In this document: one piece after another, positions 19,684 through 28,846 of the stretch
Numbering within the stretch: position 1 is the stretch's first letter
Layout of the letters: every line of letters starts with the position of its first letter
Assembly (NCBI RefSeq): GCF_014842925.1
Contig: NZ_JACYXJ010000002.1
Location: forward strand, 1 to 64,000
DNA length: 64,000 bases
DNA from: Roseibium polysiphoniae
GTDB lineage: Bacteria > Pseudomonadota > Alphaproteobacteria > Rhizobiales > Stappiaceae
Direction: 5' to 3'
Made by a program: the position numbers and the translations under genes
Notes under the pieces: model-generated
The model's database searches: none
Told to the model about the DNA's origin: nothing
Seen by the model: the letters and a program-made list of their open reading frames with translations, nothing else

Positions 19684-22059
19684 ATGAAGGAAATCGAGCT
19701 TCGGCTGGCATTGGTGTTTTATGGCGGGGTTTCCCTCGCCATCTACATGCATGGGGTCAGCCGCGAAGTCTTGAACCTCGTGCGTGCCTCCGCGTGCCGA
19801 GCCGAGCGTGTCGGCCGGAATGGGGTCAATCCTTCCAAGGACCGGGCCTCCTCTCCCGGGGAAAGAGCCTATGAAGCCTTGCTCGATCGTCTCGGGCACT
19901 CGGTCGATATCCGCGTCGTCGTGGATGCTGTTGCAGGTGCCTCCGCCGGTGGGGTGAATGGCATCATGCTGGCGCGCGCGATTGCGCACGACCTGCCGCT
20001 CGACAGCCACAGGGCTCTTTGGCTTGAAAACGCCGATGTCACACGGCTCGCGCGGCCCCAGGGCGGCATTCGCCGTTATCTGAAATCCGGCATCAGCCCG
20101 GTGCTGGACCGGATGATCTCGAAACGCCTGAAGCACGACATCAAGGATCCGGAAACCCGCGACAAGCTGCGCACCCTGATGCAGTCCCGGTGGTTTTCGC
20201 CGCCTTTTTCAGGCGAAAACTACAGCGGCTGGATGCTCGATGCCTGCAATCAGATGGACGCAGATTACCGGGAAGGTGCGACGCTCATTCCAAGAGGGCA
20301 AACACTCGATCTCTTCGTCACGCTGACGGACTACGAGGGACAGGTTCGCCGAATTCATATTGATGATCCGGCCTTTGTCGAAGAGCTGGACCACCGACGT
20401 GTCCTCAACTTCCACGCCAAGCACCGGGTGCCGAGCCATCTGCAAAGCCAGTTCGGACCCGACAGTGTTGCGGAACTGGTTTTCGCGGCGAGGGCGACCT
20501 CTTCCTTCCCGGGAGCGTTTCCGCCTGCCACCATTGCCGAGATGGACCGGGTTCTGAAACAGCGCGGTGAGCCGTGGCCCAATCGCGACCGGTTCCTGAG
20601 CAGGTCGCTGGAGCTTCACGGAGAAGGAGCAGGGCGCCGCTGTTTCGTTGATGGCAGCGTGGTCATGAACAAACCTTTCTCACCGGTAATTGATGTCATT
20701 CGCCAGCGTCCGGCCGCGCGGGAAGTGGCACGGCGCCTCGTCTATGTGGATCCGGTCCCGAAGATGCGAGATGCTGACGACGCCAACCGGCAGCCGTTGC
20801 CTGGTTTCTTGAAGGTGATCCTGGCGTCGCTTGCTCATATTCCACGCAATGAACCGATCGGCGATGATCTGAGAGACATCGAGGCACGTAACCGGCGCGG
20901 ACAATGGCTATCGCAAACAATTGCCGCAGCGGATCCGGTGGTCGAAGCCGCCGTGCGCAAGATCCTGCCGCGACGGGGAACGCTGAAGACGGAAGCCCTG
21001 ACACGGTATCGTGCAGCGGCCAATGAGGCGGCGCATGGTCAGGCCGGCTATGCCTTCTTGAACTACGAGTCTCTCAAGCTTCATGCGGTCGGCGAAAAGA
21101 TTGCCCAATTGATATCGGAGCTCGCCAAAACGCGCGGGCGCGAGGCGCGTCCCGAGTTGCTGCTTGGCTGGATTACAGATCACCTGGGGCAGCTTGCCAA
21201 GGACTTCAGCAATGGACCGCCCAAGCCTCAGGACGGTGTCGTTCAATTCCTGCGCGGTCTGGACGTGGATTACCGCATCAGGCGGCTTCGCTTTGCGATC
21301 CGAAAGCTGAACAGCCTTTATCACCGCGCCGGTGAGGGCAAGAAAGCCATCAATCCTGACCACCTGGATCGGATCAAGAGCCTGCTCTATGAGCAGATTG
21401 ATCATCTGGGCCGGCGCTGGGAAGTCGATTTCTTTGGGCTTCAGAGCCAAAAGACCGCAGAAGTCCTGGCCGGGAAACTGATCCAGCGAATGCCGGGCGG
21501 GAATGGCGGCGAGCATGACGAGGTTCTGTCGGAAGCTCTCGATCAGGTCAGCAAATTGATGGGTCTTCAGGATCTGGACAGGCTGCAGGACGAACTGTTT
21601 TCGGCTACGGCGGGAGCGCTTCTGCCAGTTGACATTCACCGCGAGCTGTTGGGCGCCTATGTGGGCTTTGCGTTCTATGATCTCGTGACCTTCCCGGTGC
21701 TGCAAAGCAACGACTTTTCTGAGATCAGCGAGACGCTTGTCGCCCGGATCAGCCCGAAGGACACGGGCCGGCTCAATGACGACAGTTTTCAGCTCAAAGG
21801 TGCGGCGCTGAATACCTTCGGCGCGTTTTTCAACCGCAGCTGGCGAGAGCATGACTACCTTTGGGGGCGGCTCAATGCGGCAGAGCGGCTGGTGGGTATC
21901 GTCCTGTCAGCGTCTGATGGTGAGCTGCTTTCGGACACGGAACTTGCGCAGATACACCGCGATTTGTTCCTCGCGATCTTGGATGAGGAAGAGCTGGAGT
22001 TGAAGGCCGACCCAGCCCTTATCGGCGCCTTGAAGGCTAAAATTCGCGAGTTGACATGA
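19684..22059 (+). CDS. Large patatin-like phospholipase-family protein
   Basis: 791 aa from ATG 19684 (GGGGAGGG at 19668-19675); an earlier in-frame start at 19648 lacks support. The N-terminal patatin domain has an oxyanion-type glycine stretch (FYGGVSLAIYMHGV, about 12-25), the nucleophile elbow GASAG with Ser87, and the catalytic Asp in VDGS (Asp323). The remaining roughly 450 residues are mostly helical without recognisable domains. The whole protein resembles the long patatin-related family described as TIGR03607. Substrate unknown; lipid acyl hydrolase activity is inferred. No signal peptide or clear TM segment. Confidence 0.88.
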   Translation: MKEIELRLALVFYGGVSLAIYMHGVSREVLNLVRASACRAERVGRNGVNPSKDRASSPGERAYEALLDRLGHSVDIRVVVDAVAGASAGGVNGIMLARAIAHDLPLDSHRALWLENADVTRLARPQGGIRRYLKSGISPVLDRMISKRLKHDIKDPETRDKLRTLMQSRWFSPPFSGENYSGWMLDACNQMDADYREGATLIPRGQTLDLFVTLTDYEGQVRRIHIDDPAFVEELDHRRVLNFHAKHRVPSHLQSQFGPDSVAELVFAARATSSFPGAFPPATIAEMDRVLKQRGEPWPNRDRFLSRSLELHGEGAGRRCFVDGSVVMNKPFSPVIDVIRQRPAAREVARRLVYVDPVPKMRDADDANRQPLPGFLKVILASLAHIPRNEPIGDDLRDIEARNRRGQWLSQTIAAADPVVEAAVRKILPRRGTLKTEALTRYRAAANEAAHGQAGYAFLNYESLKLHAVGEKIAQLISELAKTRGREARPELLLGWITDHLGQLAKDFSNGPPKPQDGVVQFLRGLDVDYRIRRLRFAIRKLNSLYHRAGEGKKAINPDHLDRIKSLLYEQIDHLGRRWEVDFFGLQSQKTAEVLAGKLIQRMPGGNGGEHDEVLSEALDQVSKLMGLQDLDRLQDELFSATAGALLPVDIHRELLGAYVGFAFYDLVTFPVLQSNDFSEISETLVARISPKDTGRLNDDSFQLKGAALNTFGAFFNRSWREHDYLWGRLNAAERLVGIVLSASDGELLSDTELAQIHRDLFLAILDEEELELKADPALIGALKAKIRELT

Positions 22060-22130
22060 CGCGGGATCAACGCTGGCTCTATCGCTTCCAGTACTGCGTT
22101 TAATCTCGCTGCGACTGGAGCACTTTTTGG

Positions 22131-23168
22131 CTATTCTTGCTCGGAGGAATCGAGATGGTCGAGAGCCGTCTTTAGAGACGAAATCAGCTTCGCGCGCTCC
22201 TCTTCGGAGAAGGACGCCGGCTCGTTGCCGGCCAGTTCAGACAATTGCTTGCTGACACTGGAGACATCAATTTCCGCCTCTTGCGGCTGATCTCTGTGTG
22301 CAATCACATTGTAGGTGCTGATCGGATAGGCCATGCCCTTTACGACAATCTCGCCCATTTCCTTGCATTGGATACGGTGCTTGATCTGGGAGTAGGTCTC
22401 ATAAGAAATGAGAATACTGCCAGCCTCGCTAACGTTTTCCAATCGGGAGGCTGTGTTCACACCGCGACCGATGATGGTGTAGTCGAGCCGATCTTCGCTG
22501 CCGAAGTTTCCGACGGTGCAGTAATCCGTATGAATGCCGATCCGGCATCGTAGCGGTTTGGAAATACCAGCGGCCTGCCAGTCCGCCTCAAGTTCGGTCA
22601 TGCGCGCCTGCATTTCGATGGCCATGTTGACGCAGGCCAAAGCATCTTCCTGGACCCCTTTGGTTTCAGGGTCGCCAAAGAAGATGAGGATCGCATCGCC
22701 GATGAATTTGTCGATGGTTGCGCCATATTTCAGCGCAATCTTGGACATTTCGGTGAGGTAGTGATTGAGCAGAGCGGTCAGGTCTTCCGACTCAAGCCGG
22801 TCCGCCGTTTCTGTAAAGCCCTCGATGTCCGAGAAGAAAACCGTCAGTTTTTTTCTTGTCGATTCGATTCTGACTTCTTGCCGGCCCTCAAAGATCGACT
22901 TGTAGATCTGCGGGGAAAGATACTTTGCCAACTGATTGGACAGTGCCTCCAGACGCTGCGACTGTTCGGCGAGCTGGTCTTCGACCGCCTCTCCATGCTC
23001 AATCGTCGCCTCGTAGAGGAGTTTCAGGTCCTCGAGTTCCTCGATAAGTAGCTGATTTTTTGCGGAAATCTCACTGATCAAGGCTTCAGATTGCCCTGTG
23101 TTGCCGCGTTTTTTTTGCTTTGGTTCCGGCAATTTGGGTGCGTCTCTATCGCTCAAGGAATCAGTCAT
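22131..23168 (-). CDS. Soluble class III adenylate cyclase with coiled coil
   Basis: 345 aa. A Lys/Pro-rich N-terminus is followed by a coiled coil (about residues 28-82), then a class III cyclase domain. Metal-binding Asp114 (FSDIEGFT) and Asp158 (FIGDAILIFF), base-selecting Lys154 and Asp229 (RLDYTIIG), and transition-state Asn238 and Arg242 are all present, so it should be active and make cAMP rather than cGMP. There are no TM segments and no recognisable sensor domain; the coiled coil could bind a partner. It is convergent with the patatin-like gene. Confidence 0.92.
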   Translation of the reverse strand: MTDSLSDRDAPKLPEPKQKKRGNTGQSEALISEISAKNQLLIEELEDLKLLYEATIEHGEAVEDQLAEQSQRLEALSNQLAKYLSPQIYKSIFEGRQEVRIESTRKKLTVFFSDIEGFTETADRLESEDLTALLNHYLTEMSKIALKYGATIDKFIGDAILIFFGDPETKGVQEDALACVNMAIEMQARMTELEADWQAAGISKPLRCRIGIHTDYCTVGNFGSEDRLDYTIIGRGVNTASRLENVSEAGSILISYETYSQIKHRIQCKEMGEIVVKGMAYPISTYNVIAHRDQPQEAEIDVSSVSKQLSELAGNEPASFSEEERAKLISSLKTALDHLDSSEQE

Positions 23169-23454
23169 TTTCTATTCGAGGATGCTTACTTCAAGCTTTG
23201 TCTTTTGCAACAGGTCTTCAGATGAAGGACGATGTTACGCGCCGGAGAGAACTTTTGCCAGAAGCTTTGCTTTGGTCATTGGAACATGATCTGTAACCGG
23301 GCGAGGGTCGGCATGCGGCCTTTTGACCTGCCTGGGAGAAACCCGCATGCAAGTGCAAAGGCTTTCCATAAAATAGAGAATATGATTTTCTGACCCTTGT
23401 TTTCAGGTATATCGTGCAAGAGCTCCAAGATCGGCGGGAACGGACTGTAGATCC

Positions 23455-24264
23455 ATGAACTTGTTTGCCAGCTATTTCGGAACGGGCCTTGCGGGGTTCG
23501 TTGCCCTTTTTATATGTCTCTATCTCATGAGCCTCGTGCTTCTGTTTTCGACCGGTCTTGTCATGACAGAGCTCAACAAACGGCATCCGGAACGCAGAAT
23601 CCAGAAACGCCAGCCGACGCATGAGGCGCTTCGGGATATCAGATCGTCCCTGAAACAGCTGTCCATCACCAGCGTCTGTCTCAGCATTGGTCTCTTTGCC
23701 CAGATGAAGGGCTGGACGCTGTTTGCGCCGGTCGCGCTTTCCTGGTGGTCGGTGCCGCTCTTTTTCGTGATTTCGCTGATGCTTCATGACACCTGGTTCT
23801 ACTGGGGCCACCGCATCCTGCACACGAAGATGTTCTACCGGTTCCACAAGCCGCATCACATGACGGTTACGCCCACAGTCTGGTCCAATGATGCGGGCTC
23901 CAGCGTCGACACGCTGTTCGCCCATACCTATTACGCTCTTGTCCTGTTCATCGTGCCGATCCCGCCTCTGGTTTTTCTGGGACACCGGATCTTTGATCAG
24001 GTGTCGGCGGCAATAGGACACTGCGGCTTCGAGCATTTCGCCAGCCCGACCGCGCGGAAGCCCTGGCCGATGCTTTGCACGCTCTACCACGATCAGCATC
24101 ACCAGTATTTCGTCTATAATTATGCGAATTACTTCTCGTTCTGGGACCGGCTGTGTGGAACCATTCACCCGACTTATGACGACAAGGTCCACGGGTTCGA
24201 AGAGGTCTACGCGTCCCAACGCAATGGCGGCGAGGCAGTGGCTGCGGCATCGGACAAGGACTGA
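23455..24264 (+). CDS. Sterol desaturase/fatty acid hydroxylase family protein, copy 1
   Basis: 269 aa integral-membrane di-iron enzyme with four to five predicted spans. The histidine clusters are complete: HDTWFYWGHRILH (His111, 119, 123), HKPHH (131, 134, 135), His189 and HDQHH (212, 215, 216). The family carries out O2-dependent hydroxylation or desaturation of lipids (sterols, fatty acids, carotenoids, ether lipids). It is the first of three adjacent paralogues; copy 2 starts 5 bp after its stop. The substrate is not evident. Confidence 0.9.
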   Translation: MNLFASYFGTGLAGFVALFICLYLMSLVLLFSTGLVMTELNKRHPERRIQKRQPTHEALRDIRSSLKQLSITSVCLSIGLFAQMKGWTLFAPVALSWWSVPLFFVISLMLHDTWFYWGHRILHTKMFYRFHKPHHMTVTPTVWSNDAGSSVDTLFAHTYYALVLFIVPIPPLVFLGHRIFDQVSAAIGHCGFEHFASPTARKPWPMLCTLYHDQHHQYFVYNYANYFSFWDRLCGTIHPTYDDKVHGFEEVYASQRNGGEAVAAASDKD

Positions 24265-24269
24265 ACCAG

Positions 24270-25052
24270 ATGCAGCTGCTTCTCGATTACCTGTTCATTT
24301 TCGCCGTGATCTATGCGGCCATGATTGTCGTCTATTTTGCCACCGGGCTGACGGTCACCTGGATCAACAACAGGCATCCTGACCGCAGGATCCAGAAGCA
24401 TCGCGATGGGTCCAAGCGCATGTGGCTTGAAATCCGCGCGTCCATGCACGCCCTGGCGACGTCTTCGGTGTTGCTGTCGGCCGGCTACTTTGCGCAAACT
24501 CAGGGCTGGGTCCTGTTTTCCCCACTGGCGCTTTCCTGGTGGTCGTTCCCACTGATGTTCGCGGTCTGCTTCGTCCTGTTTGATGGATGGTTCTACTGGG
24601 GGCACCGGATCCTGCATCTCCCTGCCTTCTACAAATGGCATGTGCCGCATCACAAGTCGGTTGCCCCGACGGTCTGGAGCAATGACAGCTCGACCACGAT
24701 CGACACGCTGATCGAGCATGGTTTCTACCTGGTCGTCTGGTTCGTCCTGCCGGTGCCGGCGCTGTCGGTTTTCGCCCTGCGGCTGTTCGACCAGATTTCG
24801 GGCATGGTCGGGCATTCCGGGTTTGAGTATTTCGCGTCGCGCTCGTCGCGTTTTCCCTCTCCCCTGATCTGCACGACCTTCCACGATCTGCACCACTCGC
24901 AGTTCCACTACAACTACGGGAACTTCTTTTCGTTTTGGGATCGCGCAATGGGAACAGTTCATCCAAAGTACGATGCTCTGGTTCAGGAAATGGAAGTGAC
25001 AGGCGCCGTGCCCGACACAAAGGCCGCGCGGGTGGAAAACAGCGCGGCTTGA
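24270..25052 (+). CDS. Sterol desaturase/fatty acid hydroxylase family protein, copy 2
   Basis: 260 aa, clearly paralogous to its neighbours (shared NNRHPDRRIQKHRDG-type loop, SWWSFPLMF, FYWGHRILH, HVPHHKSVAPTVWSND, FHDLHHSQFHYNYGNFFSFWDR). Unlike copy 1, the first histidine of the first cluster is Asp (LFDGWFYWGH), as also in copy 3 (YDAWFYWAH). The rest of the di-iron ligand set is present. It starts 5 bp after copy 1. Confidence 0.9.
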   Translation: MQLLLDYLFIFAVIYAAMIVVYFATGLTVTWINNRHPDRRIQKHRDGSKRMWLEIRASMHALATSSVLLSAGYFAQTQGWVLFSPLALSWWSFPLMFAVCFVLFDGWFYWGHRILHLPAFYKWHVPHHKSVAPTVWSNDSSTTIDTLIEHGFYLVVWFVLPVPALSVFALRLFDQISGMVGHSGFEYFASRSSRFPSPLICTTFHDLHHSQFHYNYGNFFSFWDRAMGTVHPKYDALVQEMEVTGAVPDTKAARVENSAA

Positions 25053-25137
25053 TTGGCGCTTGGCCGCGGACGCGGCGATTTGTGAAACAGGCCAAAACAA
25101 GCTGGACCCGAGACTGGGTCCGAACACAGGTTAAGAC

Positions 25138-25920
25138 ATGTTGCAGCAGCTGATTGATGTCCTTCTTGAATTCCTGCCGATCTATGCGGCGGTCTATGGC
25201 ATCAACGTGTTTCTCTATTTCGCCACGGGCTGGGTGCTGGTTCAGATCCAGAACCGGCATCCGGAGCGCCGCATTCAGCAGAACCGGCGCGGCGAAAAGC
25301 GCATGTGGAAAGAAATCCGTCAGAGCGTCTATTCGCTGACGGTGACCGCGGGCTGTCTTGCCGGCGGTATCTTCCTGTCGCTGAAGGGCTGGACGCTCGT
25401 CTCGCCGCTGCCGCTGACCTGGTGGTCGGCGATCCTGATGTTCGTGGTCTCAGTCGTTGCCTATGATGCTTGGTTCTACTGGGCGCACCGTCTCATGCAC
25501 ACGAAGTGGCTCTACCGGTTTCACGCAGAGCATCACCGCTCGGTCGCGCCGACGGTCTGGAGCACATACTCCGACGATCTCATCGATGCGTTTGTGATGC
25601 AGAGCTACTACCTGTTCGCCATGGTCATCCTGCCGATCCCGGTGTTGGTGCTGATTGCTCATCGCCTGTGGGATCATTTCAACGGCACCATTGGCCATTC
25701 GGGGTTTGAGTTCTATGCCTCTCCCTTGTCCCGGATGCCGTCGCCGATGGTTTGCGTGACCTTTCATGACCAGCACCATTCCCGCTTCCGCTATAACTAT
25801 GCCAATTTCTTTTCGTTCTGGGACCGGGTCTGCGGCACCATCGATCCGAAATACGATAAGCAGGTCAAAGTGTTCGAGGACATGGGCCAGGAAGGCGAGA
25901 AGCCGGCGGCTGCCGAATAG
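25138..25920 (+). CDS. Sterol desaturase/fatty acid hydroxylase family protein, copy 3
   Basis: 260 aa, the third paralogue, 85 bp after copy 2. Motifs: FYWAHRLMH, HAEHHRSVAPTVWS, IGHSGFEFYASPLSRMPSP and FHDQHHSRFRYNYANFFSFWDRVCGT. N-terminally it shares the IYAAVYGINVFLYFATGWVLVQIQNRHPERRIQ pattern with copy 2, so copies 2 and 3 look closer to each other than to copy 1. Tandem duplication followed by divergence is inferred. Confidence 0.9.
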   Translation: MLQQLIDVLLEFLPIYAAVYGINVFLYFATGWVLVQIQNRHPERRIQQNRRGEKRMWKEIRQSVYSLTVTAGCLAGGIFLSLKGWTLVSPLPLTWWSAILMFVVSVVAYDAWFYWAHRLMHTKWLYRFHAEHHRSVAPTVWSTYSDDLIDAFVMQSYYLFAMVILPIPVLVLIAHRLWDHFNGTIGHSGFEFYASPLSRMPSPMVCVTFHDQHHSRFRYNYANFFSFWDRVCGTIDPKYDKQVKVFEDMGQEGEKPAAAE

Positions 25921-25977
25921 GCTGACGTTTGCTAGAGCCGAAAACCACGTGCAACGACCGGAGCCTGGAGCGATAGC

Positions 25978-26361
25978 ATGACCCATTTCATTCTGGTCGC
26001 TATCGGCGGTGGTCTTGGGGCAGGGCTGCGTCACCTTGTAGGACTGTGGACGTTGCGGGCCTTTGGCAGCGGGTTTCCCTACGGGACGTTGACGGTCAAT
26101 GTGGTCGGCTCACTGATCATGGGGCTCTTCATTGGCTGGCTGGTGCGTCATGAGGCGGCCGGTCTGCAAAGTGTCCGCTACTTCGTCGCGACAGGTCTTC
26201 TGGGCGGCTTTACGACGTTTTCGGCGTTTTCTCTGGACGTTGCTGTCATGTGGGAGCGCGGAGACACCACTTCTGCGCTGGTTTACGTCGCTCTTTCGGT
26301 GGTTGTCTCGCTCGCTGCGGTTTTCGCGGGCTTTTATCTGATGCGTCAACTGGGCTCCTGA
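25978..26361 (+). CDS. crcB: Fluoride exporter FluC/CrcB
   Basis: 127 aa with four TM helices. Motifs: GGGLGAGLRHLVG at the start, GTLTVNVVGSLIMG in TM2 (with the pore Asn), and TGLLGGFTTFSAFSLD in TM3 carrying the Na+-binding break and the pore Phe box. Fluc channels work as antiparallel dimers that let F- out of the cell. No fluoride riboswitch is seen in the 57-bp leader. It lies 57 bp after the third desaturase and may be read from the same transcript. Confidence 0.93.
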   Translation: MTHFILVAIGGGLGAGLRHLVGLWTLRAFGSGFPYGTLTVNVVGSLIMGLFIGWLVRHEAAGLQSVRYFVATGLLGGFTTFSAFSLDVAVMWERGDTTSALVYVALSVVVSLAAVFAGFYLMRQLGS

Positions 26362-26496
26362 GCCCGGGGCAAGGTCCTGAAAGGGACAGGGGGTTTCAAA
26401 ATCCCGCATTTGCGCCTATACGCGGGGCAAGTGATTGTCGGCGTTGGGCCGGCCTTGAGAAAGACGCGGGCGGCAAGCACGCGCAAAGAGATCCGA

Positions 26497-27522
26497 ATGT
26501 CCGCTATCGAACAGAAACAAGTGACCGCTGATGAGGCGGGCATGCGCCTTGACCGTTGGTTCAAGGTTCACTACCCGGGACTGGGCTTTGGCCGGCTGCA
26601 GAAGCTTCTGCGCACGGGCCAGGTGCGCCTCGACGGCAAGCGTGCGGAGAGCTCCACCCGCATCGCCAAGGGACAGACCGTTCGCATCCCGCCGCTGGGG
26701 GTCGAGCTTCCGGCCGATGACAAGAAGAACGCCCGTCCAAAATCGACCAAGCTGATCGAAGATGACCGCAAGGCCATCGAGGACATGATGCTGTTCGAGG
26801 ACAGCCACGTGATGGTTCTGAACAAGCCCGCAGGGCTGGCAGTGCAGGGCGGTTCCGGCCTCAAGCGCCATCTGGACGGGATGCTGGAGGCATTCGCTGA
26901 CAAGAAGGGCGACAAGCCGCGGCTTGTGCACCGGCTGGACCGCGAAACCTCAGGTATCATTCTGGTCGCCAAAACCCGCAAGGCCGCTCAGGAGCTGACC
27001 AAGGCCTTTCGCCATCGCAACACGCAGAAGGTCTATTGGGCGATGCTGGCTGGCGTCCCCAAGCCCAAGCAGGGGCGCATCTCGACGTTCCTCGCGCGTG
27101 ATGAGGAAGAAGAACGGATGCAGGTCGTCCGTCAGGGGAAGGACGATGCCCAGCATGCGGTTTCGCTCTACTCGGTCTTCGAGCAGTCCGCGCAGAAACT
27201 GTCCTGGGTGACCATGAAGCCGATCACGGGCCGGACGCACCAGCTGCGCGCCCATGCGGCCCACATCGGCAATCCGATTATCGGTGACGACAAGTATTTC
27301 AATATCGAGAACTGGGAATTGCCGGGAGGCATCCAGAACCGGCTACATCTTCTGGCACGCCGGATCCGGATCCCGCATCCGTCCGGCCACGGTGTTATCG
27401 ATGTGTCTGCTCCGCTGCCACCACACATGCAGCAGACGTGGAACCTCCTCGGCTTCGATGCAACCGAATATGATCCAGACGTGGATGATCCAAATGAGGA
27501 AGAGCTAAACAAGAAGCGCTGA
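26497..27522 (+). CDS. rluC: Pseudouridine synthase, RluC/RluD family
   Basis: 341 aa from ATG 26497, preceded by AAAGAG. An N-terminal S4 RNA-binding domain (about residues 16-75, GMRLDRWFKVHYPGLGFGRLQKLLRTGQVRLDG) is followed by the RsuA/RluA catalytic domain with HRLDRETSG (catalytic Asp148) and the KxYWAMLAG and GRTHQLRAHAAHIGNPIIGD blocks. It isomerises uridines in 23S rRNA. The RluC assignment within the family is likely but not proven. A bidirectional terminator follows. Confidence 0.88.
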   Translation: MSAIEQKQVTADEAGMRLDRWFKVHYPGLGFGRLQKLLRTGQVRLDGKRAESSTRIAKGQTVRIPPLGVELPADDKKNARPKSTKLIEDDRKAIEDMMLFEDSHVMVLNKPAGLAVQGGSGLKRHLDGMLEAFADKKGDKPRLVHRLDRETSGIILVAKTRKAAQELTKAFRHRNTQKVYWAMLAGVPKPKQGRISTFLARDEEEERMQVVRQGKDDAQHAVSLYSVFEQSAQKLSWVTMKPITGRTHQLRAHAAHIGNPIIGDDKYFNIENWELPGGIQNRLHLLARRIRIPHPSGHGVIDVSAPLPPHMQQTWNLLGFDATEYDPDVDDPNEEELNKKR

Positions 27523-27597
27523 AGTGAGAGTTTTATTAAGGGCTTGACGTGATTTCTTGAGAGTTTGAGTCATGCGCTTTTGAGGCGTGGCAGACGT

Positions 27598-27627
27598 AAA
27601 AAGAGCAGGCAAATGCCTGCTCTTTTT
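27598..27627. terminator. Bidirectional terminator
   Basis: A 13-bp perfect stem (A5GAGCAGGC / GCCTGCTCT5, loop AAAT) stands between the convergent rluC-like gene and the nicotinamidase gene. The A-run on one side and T-run on the other allow termination in both directions. Confidence 0.88.
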
Positions 27628-27651
27628 GTTTTGAAGGTGCGCCAGTCACTG

Positions 27652-28374
27652 TCAGGCGAAATCGCCAGACTGAATGCGGGCAATGCCGGCTTTTTTCATA
27701 TCGGCCCATGCGGTTGCGACTGAGCCGTTCAGGTCGATGCCGCGACTTGCATCTTCGATGACCGAGACATTGAATTCGGAAATCGTCCCGTCGATCGCTG
27801 ACCAGGCAACACAGAAGTCCGTTGCCAGGCCGCAGACGTAGACGTCGGAAATACCGCGCTCCTTGAGATAGCCTGTGAGGCCCGTCATGGTTTTCTTGTC
27901 GGCTTCGCGGAAGGCGGAATAGCTGTCGACGGCGCTGTTCCATCCCTTGCGGATGATCAGCTGTGCGTGGGGTATGTCCAGCCCCGGCGCAAGTTCGGCG
28001 TCTTTCGTGCCCTGAATGCAATGATCTGGCCACAGAACCTGTGTTCCGTAGTCCATCTCAACCGTTTCGAATGGGGCCTTTCCGTCATGGCTTGACGCAA
28101 AAGATGAATGACCTGCCGGATGCCAGTCCTGCGTCATCACGACATTCTGGAACTTCTTGCTGAGCTCATTGATCACCGGGACCACCTGGTCACCATCCTT
28201 GACCGGCAGAGTTCCCGTCGGCAGGAAGCAGTTTTGAACGTCGATGACGAGCAGAACGGATTGCTTGCCTGGCTTGATCGCGCCAGCGGCCAATGCGCTC
28301 GACAGAGGTGTCACGGATGCAACGGCAGCGGCGCTGCCCAATGTCTTGAGAAGGGATCGGCGGGATAGGGTCAA
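27652..28374 (-). CDS. Tat-exported nicotinamidase (PncA-like)
   Basis: 240 aa. The N-terminus MTLSRRSLLKTLGSAAAVAS has a twin-arginine motif, a hydrophobic stretch and an ALAA-type cleavage region, so export by Tat is likely. The mature part is an isochorismatase-fold hydrolase with all nicotinamidase features: Asp45 (VIDVQNCF), metal ligands Asp83-His85-His89 (DWHPAGH), the LWPDHCIQGT block, Lys143 and nucleophile Cys188 (GLATDFCV). It would turn nicotinamide into nicotinate outside the cytoplasm. It stands alone, divergent from the small membrane gene region. Confidence 0.88.
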   Translation of the reverse strand: MTLSRRSLLKTLGSAAAVASVTPLSSALAAGAIKPGKQSVLLVIDVQNCFLPTGTLPVKDGDQVVPVINELSKKFQNVVMTQDWHPAGHSSFASSHDGKAPFETVEMDYGTQVLWPDHCIQGTKDAELAPGLDIPHAQLIIRKGWNSAVDSYSAFREADKKTMTGLTGYLKERGISDVYVCGLATDFCVAWSAIDGTISEFNVSVIEDASRGIDLNGSVATAWADMKKAGIARIQSGDFA

Positions 28375-28512
28375 TGGTAGCTCCTCACTGGCTTTCCGTT
28401 TGTATGCTAACGAAAAACCTAGAAGCTGATCACAAAGCGGGCAAGCGCTTTTATTGGGCGATTTGTGGCCAATCCCTATGCAAGGGTTGAACGACCCCGG
28501 AGTTGCACCCTG

Positions 28513-28677
28513 TCATTCGAAAAGCGCGATCAGACCGATCGCTGCAGCGAGGAAAATCAGCCCCCCGGCTGCAAGCTTCCAGGCATCGGACCGTTTCTTG
28601 AGACCTGGCCATCCCAGTGGCTTGATCACCTGGATCACCGCGAGGACGGTAAGAAAGACCATGAGGATTTTGGTCAC
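28513..28677 (-). CDS. Small two-TM membrane protein of unknown function
   Basis: 54 aa from GTG 28677 with GGAG five bases upstream; a longer reading from ATG 28713 is possible. It has two hydrophobic segments (KILMVFLTVLAVIQVI and AAGGLIFLAAAIGLIAL) joined by a short charged loop (GLKKRSDAWK). It ends 138 bp upstream of the nicotinamidase start, on the same strand. The function is not recognised. Confidence 0.55.
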   Translation of the reverse strand: MTKILMVFLTVLAVIQVIKPLGWPGLKKRSDAWKLAAGGLIFLAAAIGLIALFE

Positions 28678-28846
28678 AAGAGCTCCAAGGACATTGGTTC
28701 GGGACAACGGCATCCTGCATAGAACGGCGTGGCCGGGAAGTCGAGCGGGTAGCGCGCGCACATGATGTGTCGGGGGCGCCGGCTCTTGACCGGCTGACAA
28801 AAACCCGCCACATGCGGGTCTCAAGAAACAGGGACTTGGTTCGCGC

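Noticed and set aside
20908..21852. 314-codon minus-strand frame in the patatin-like gene
   Set aside because: Shadow of a gene with recognisable catalytic motifs on the plus strand.
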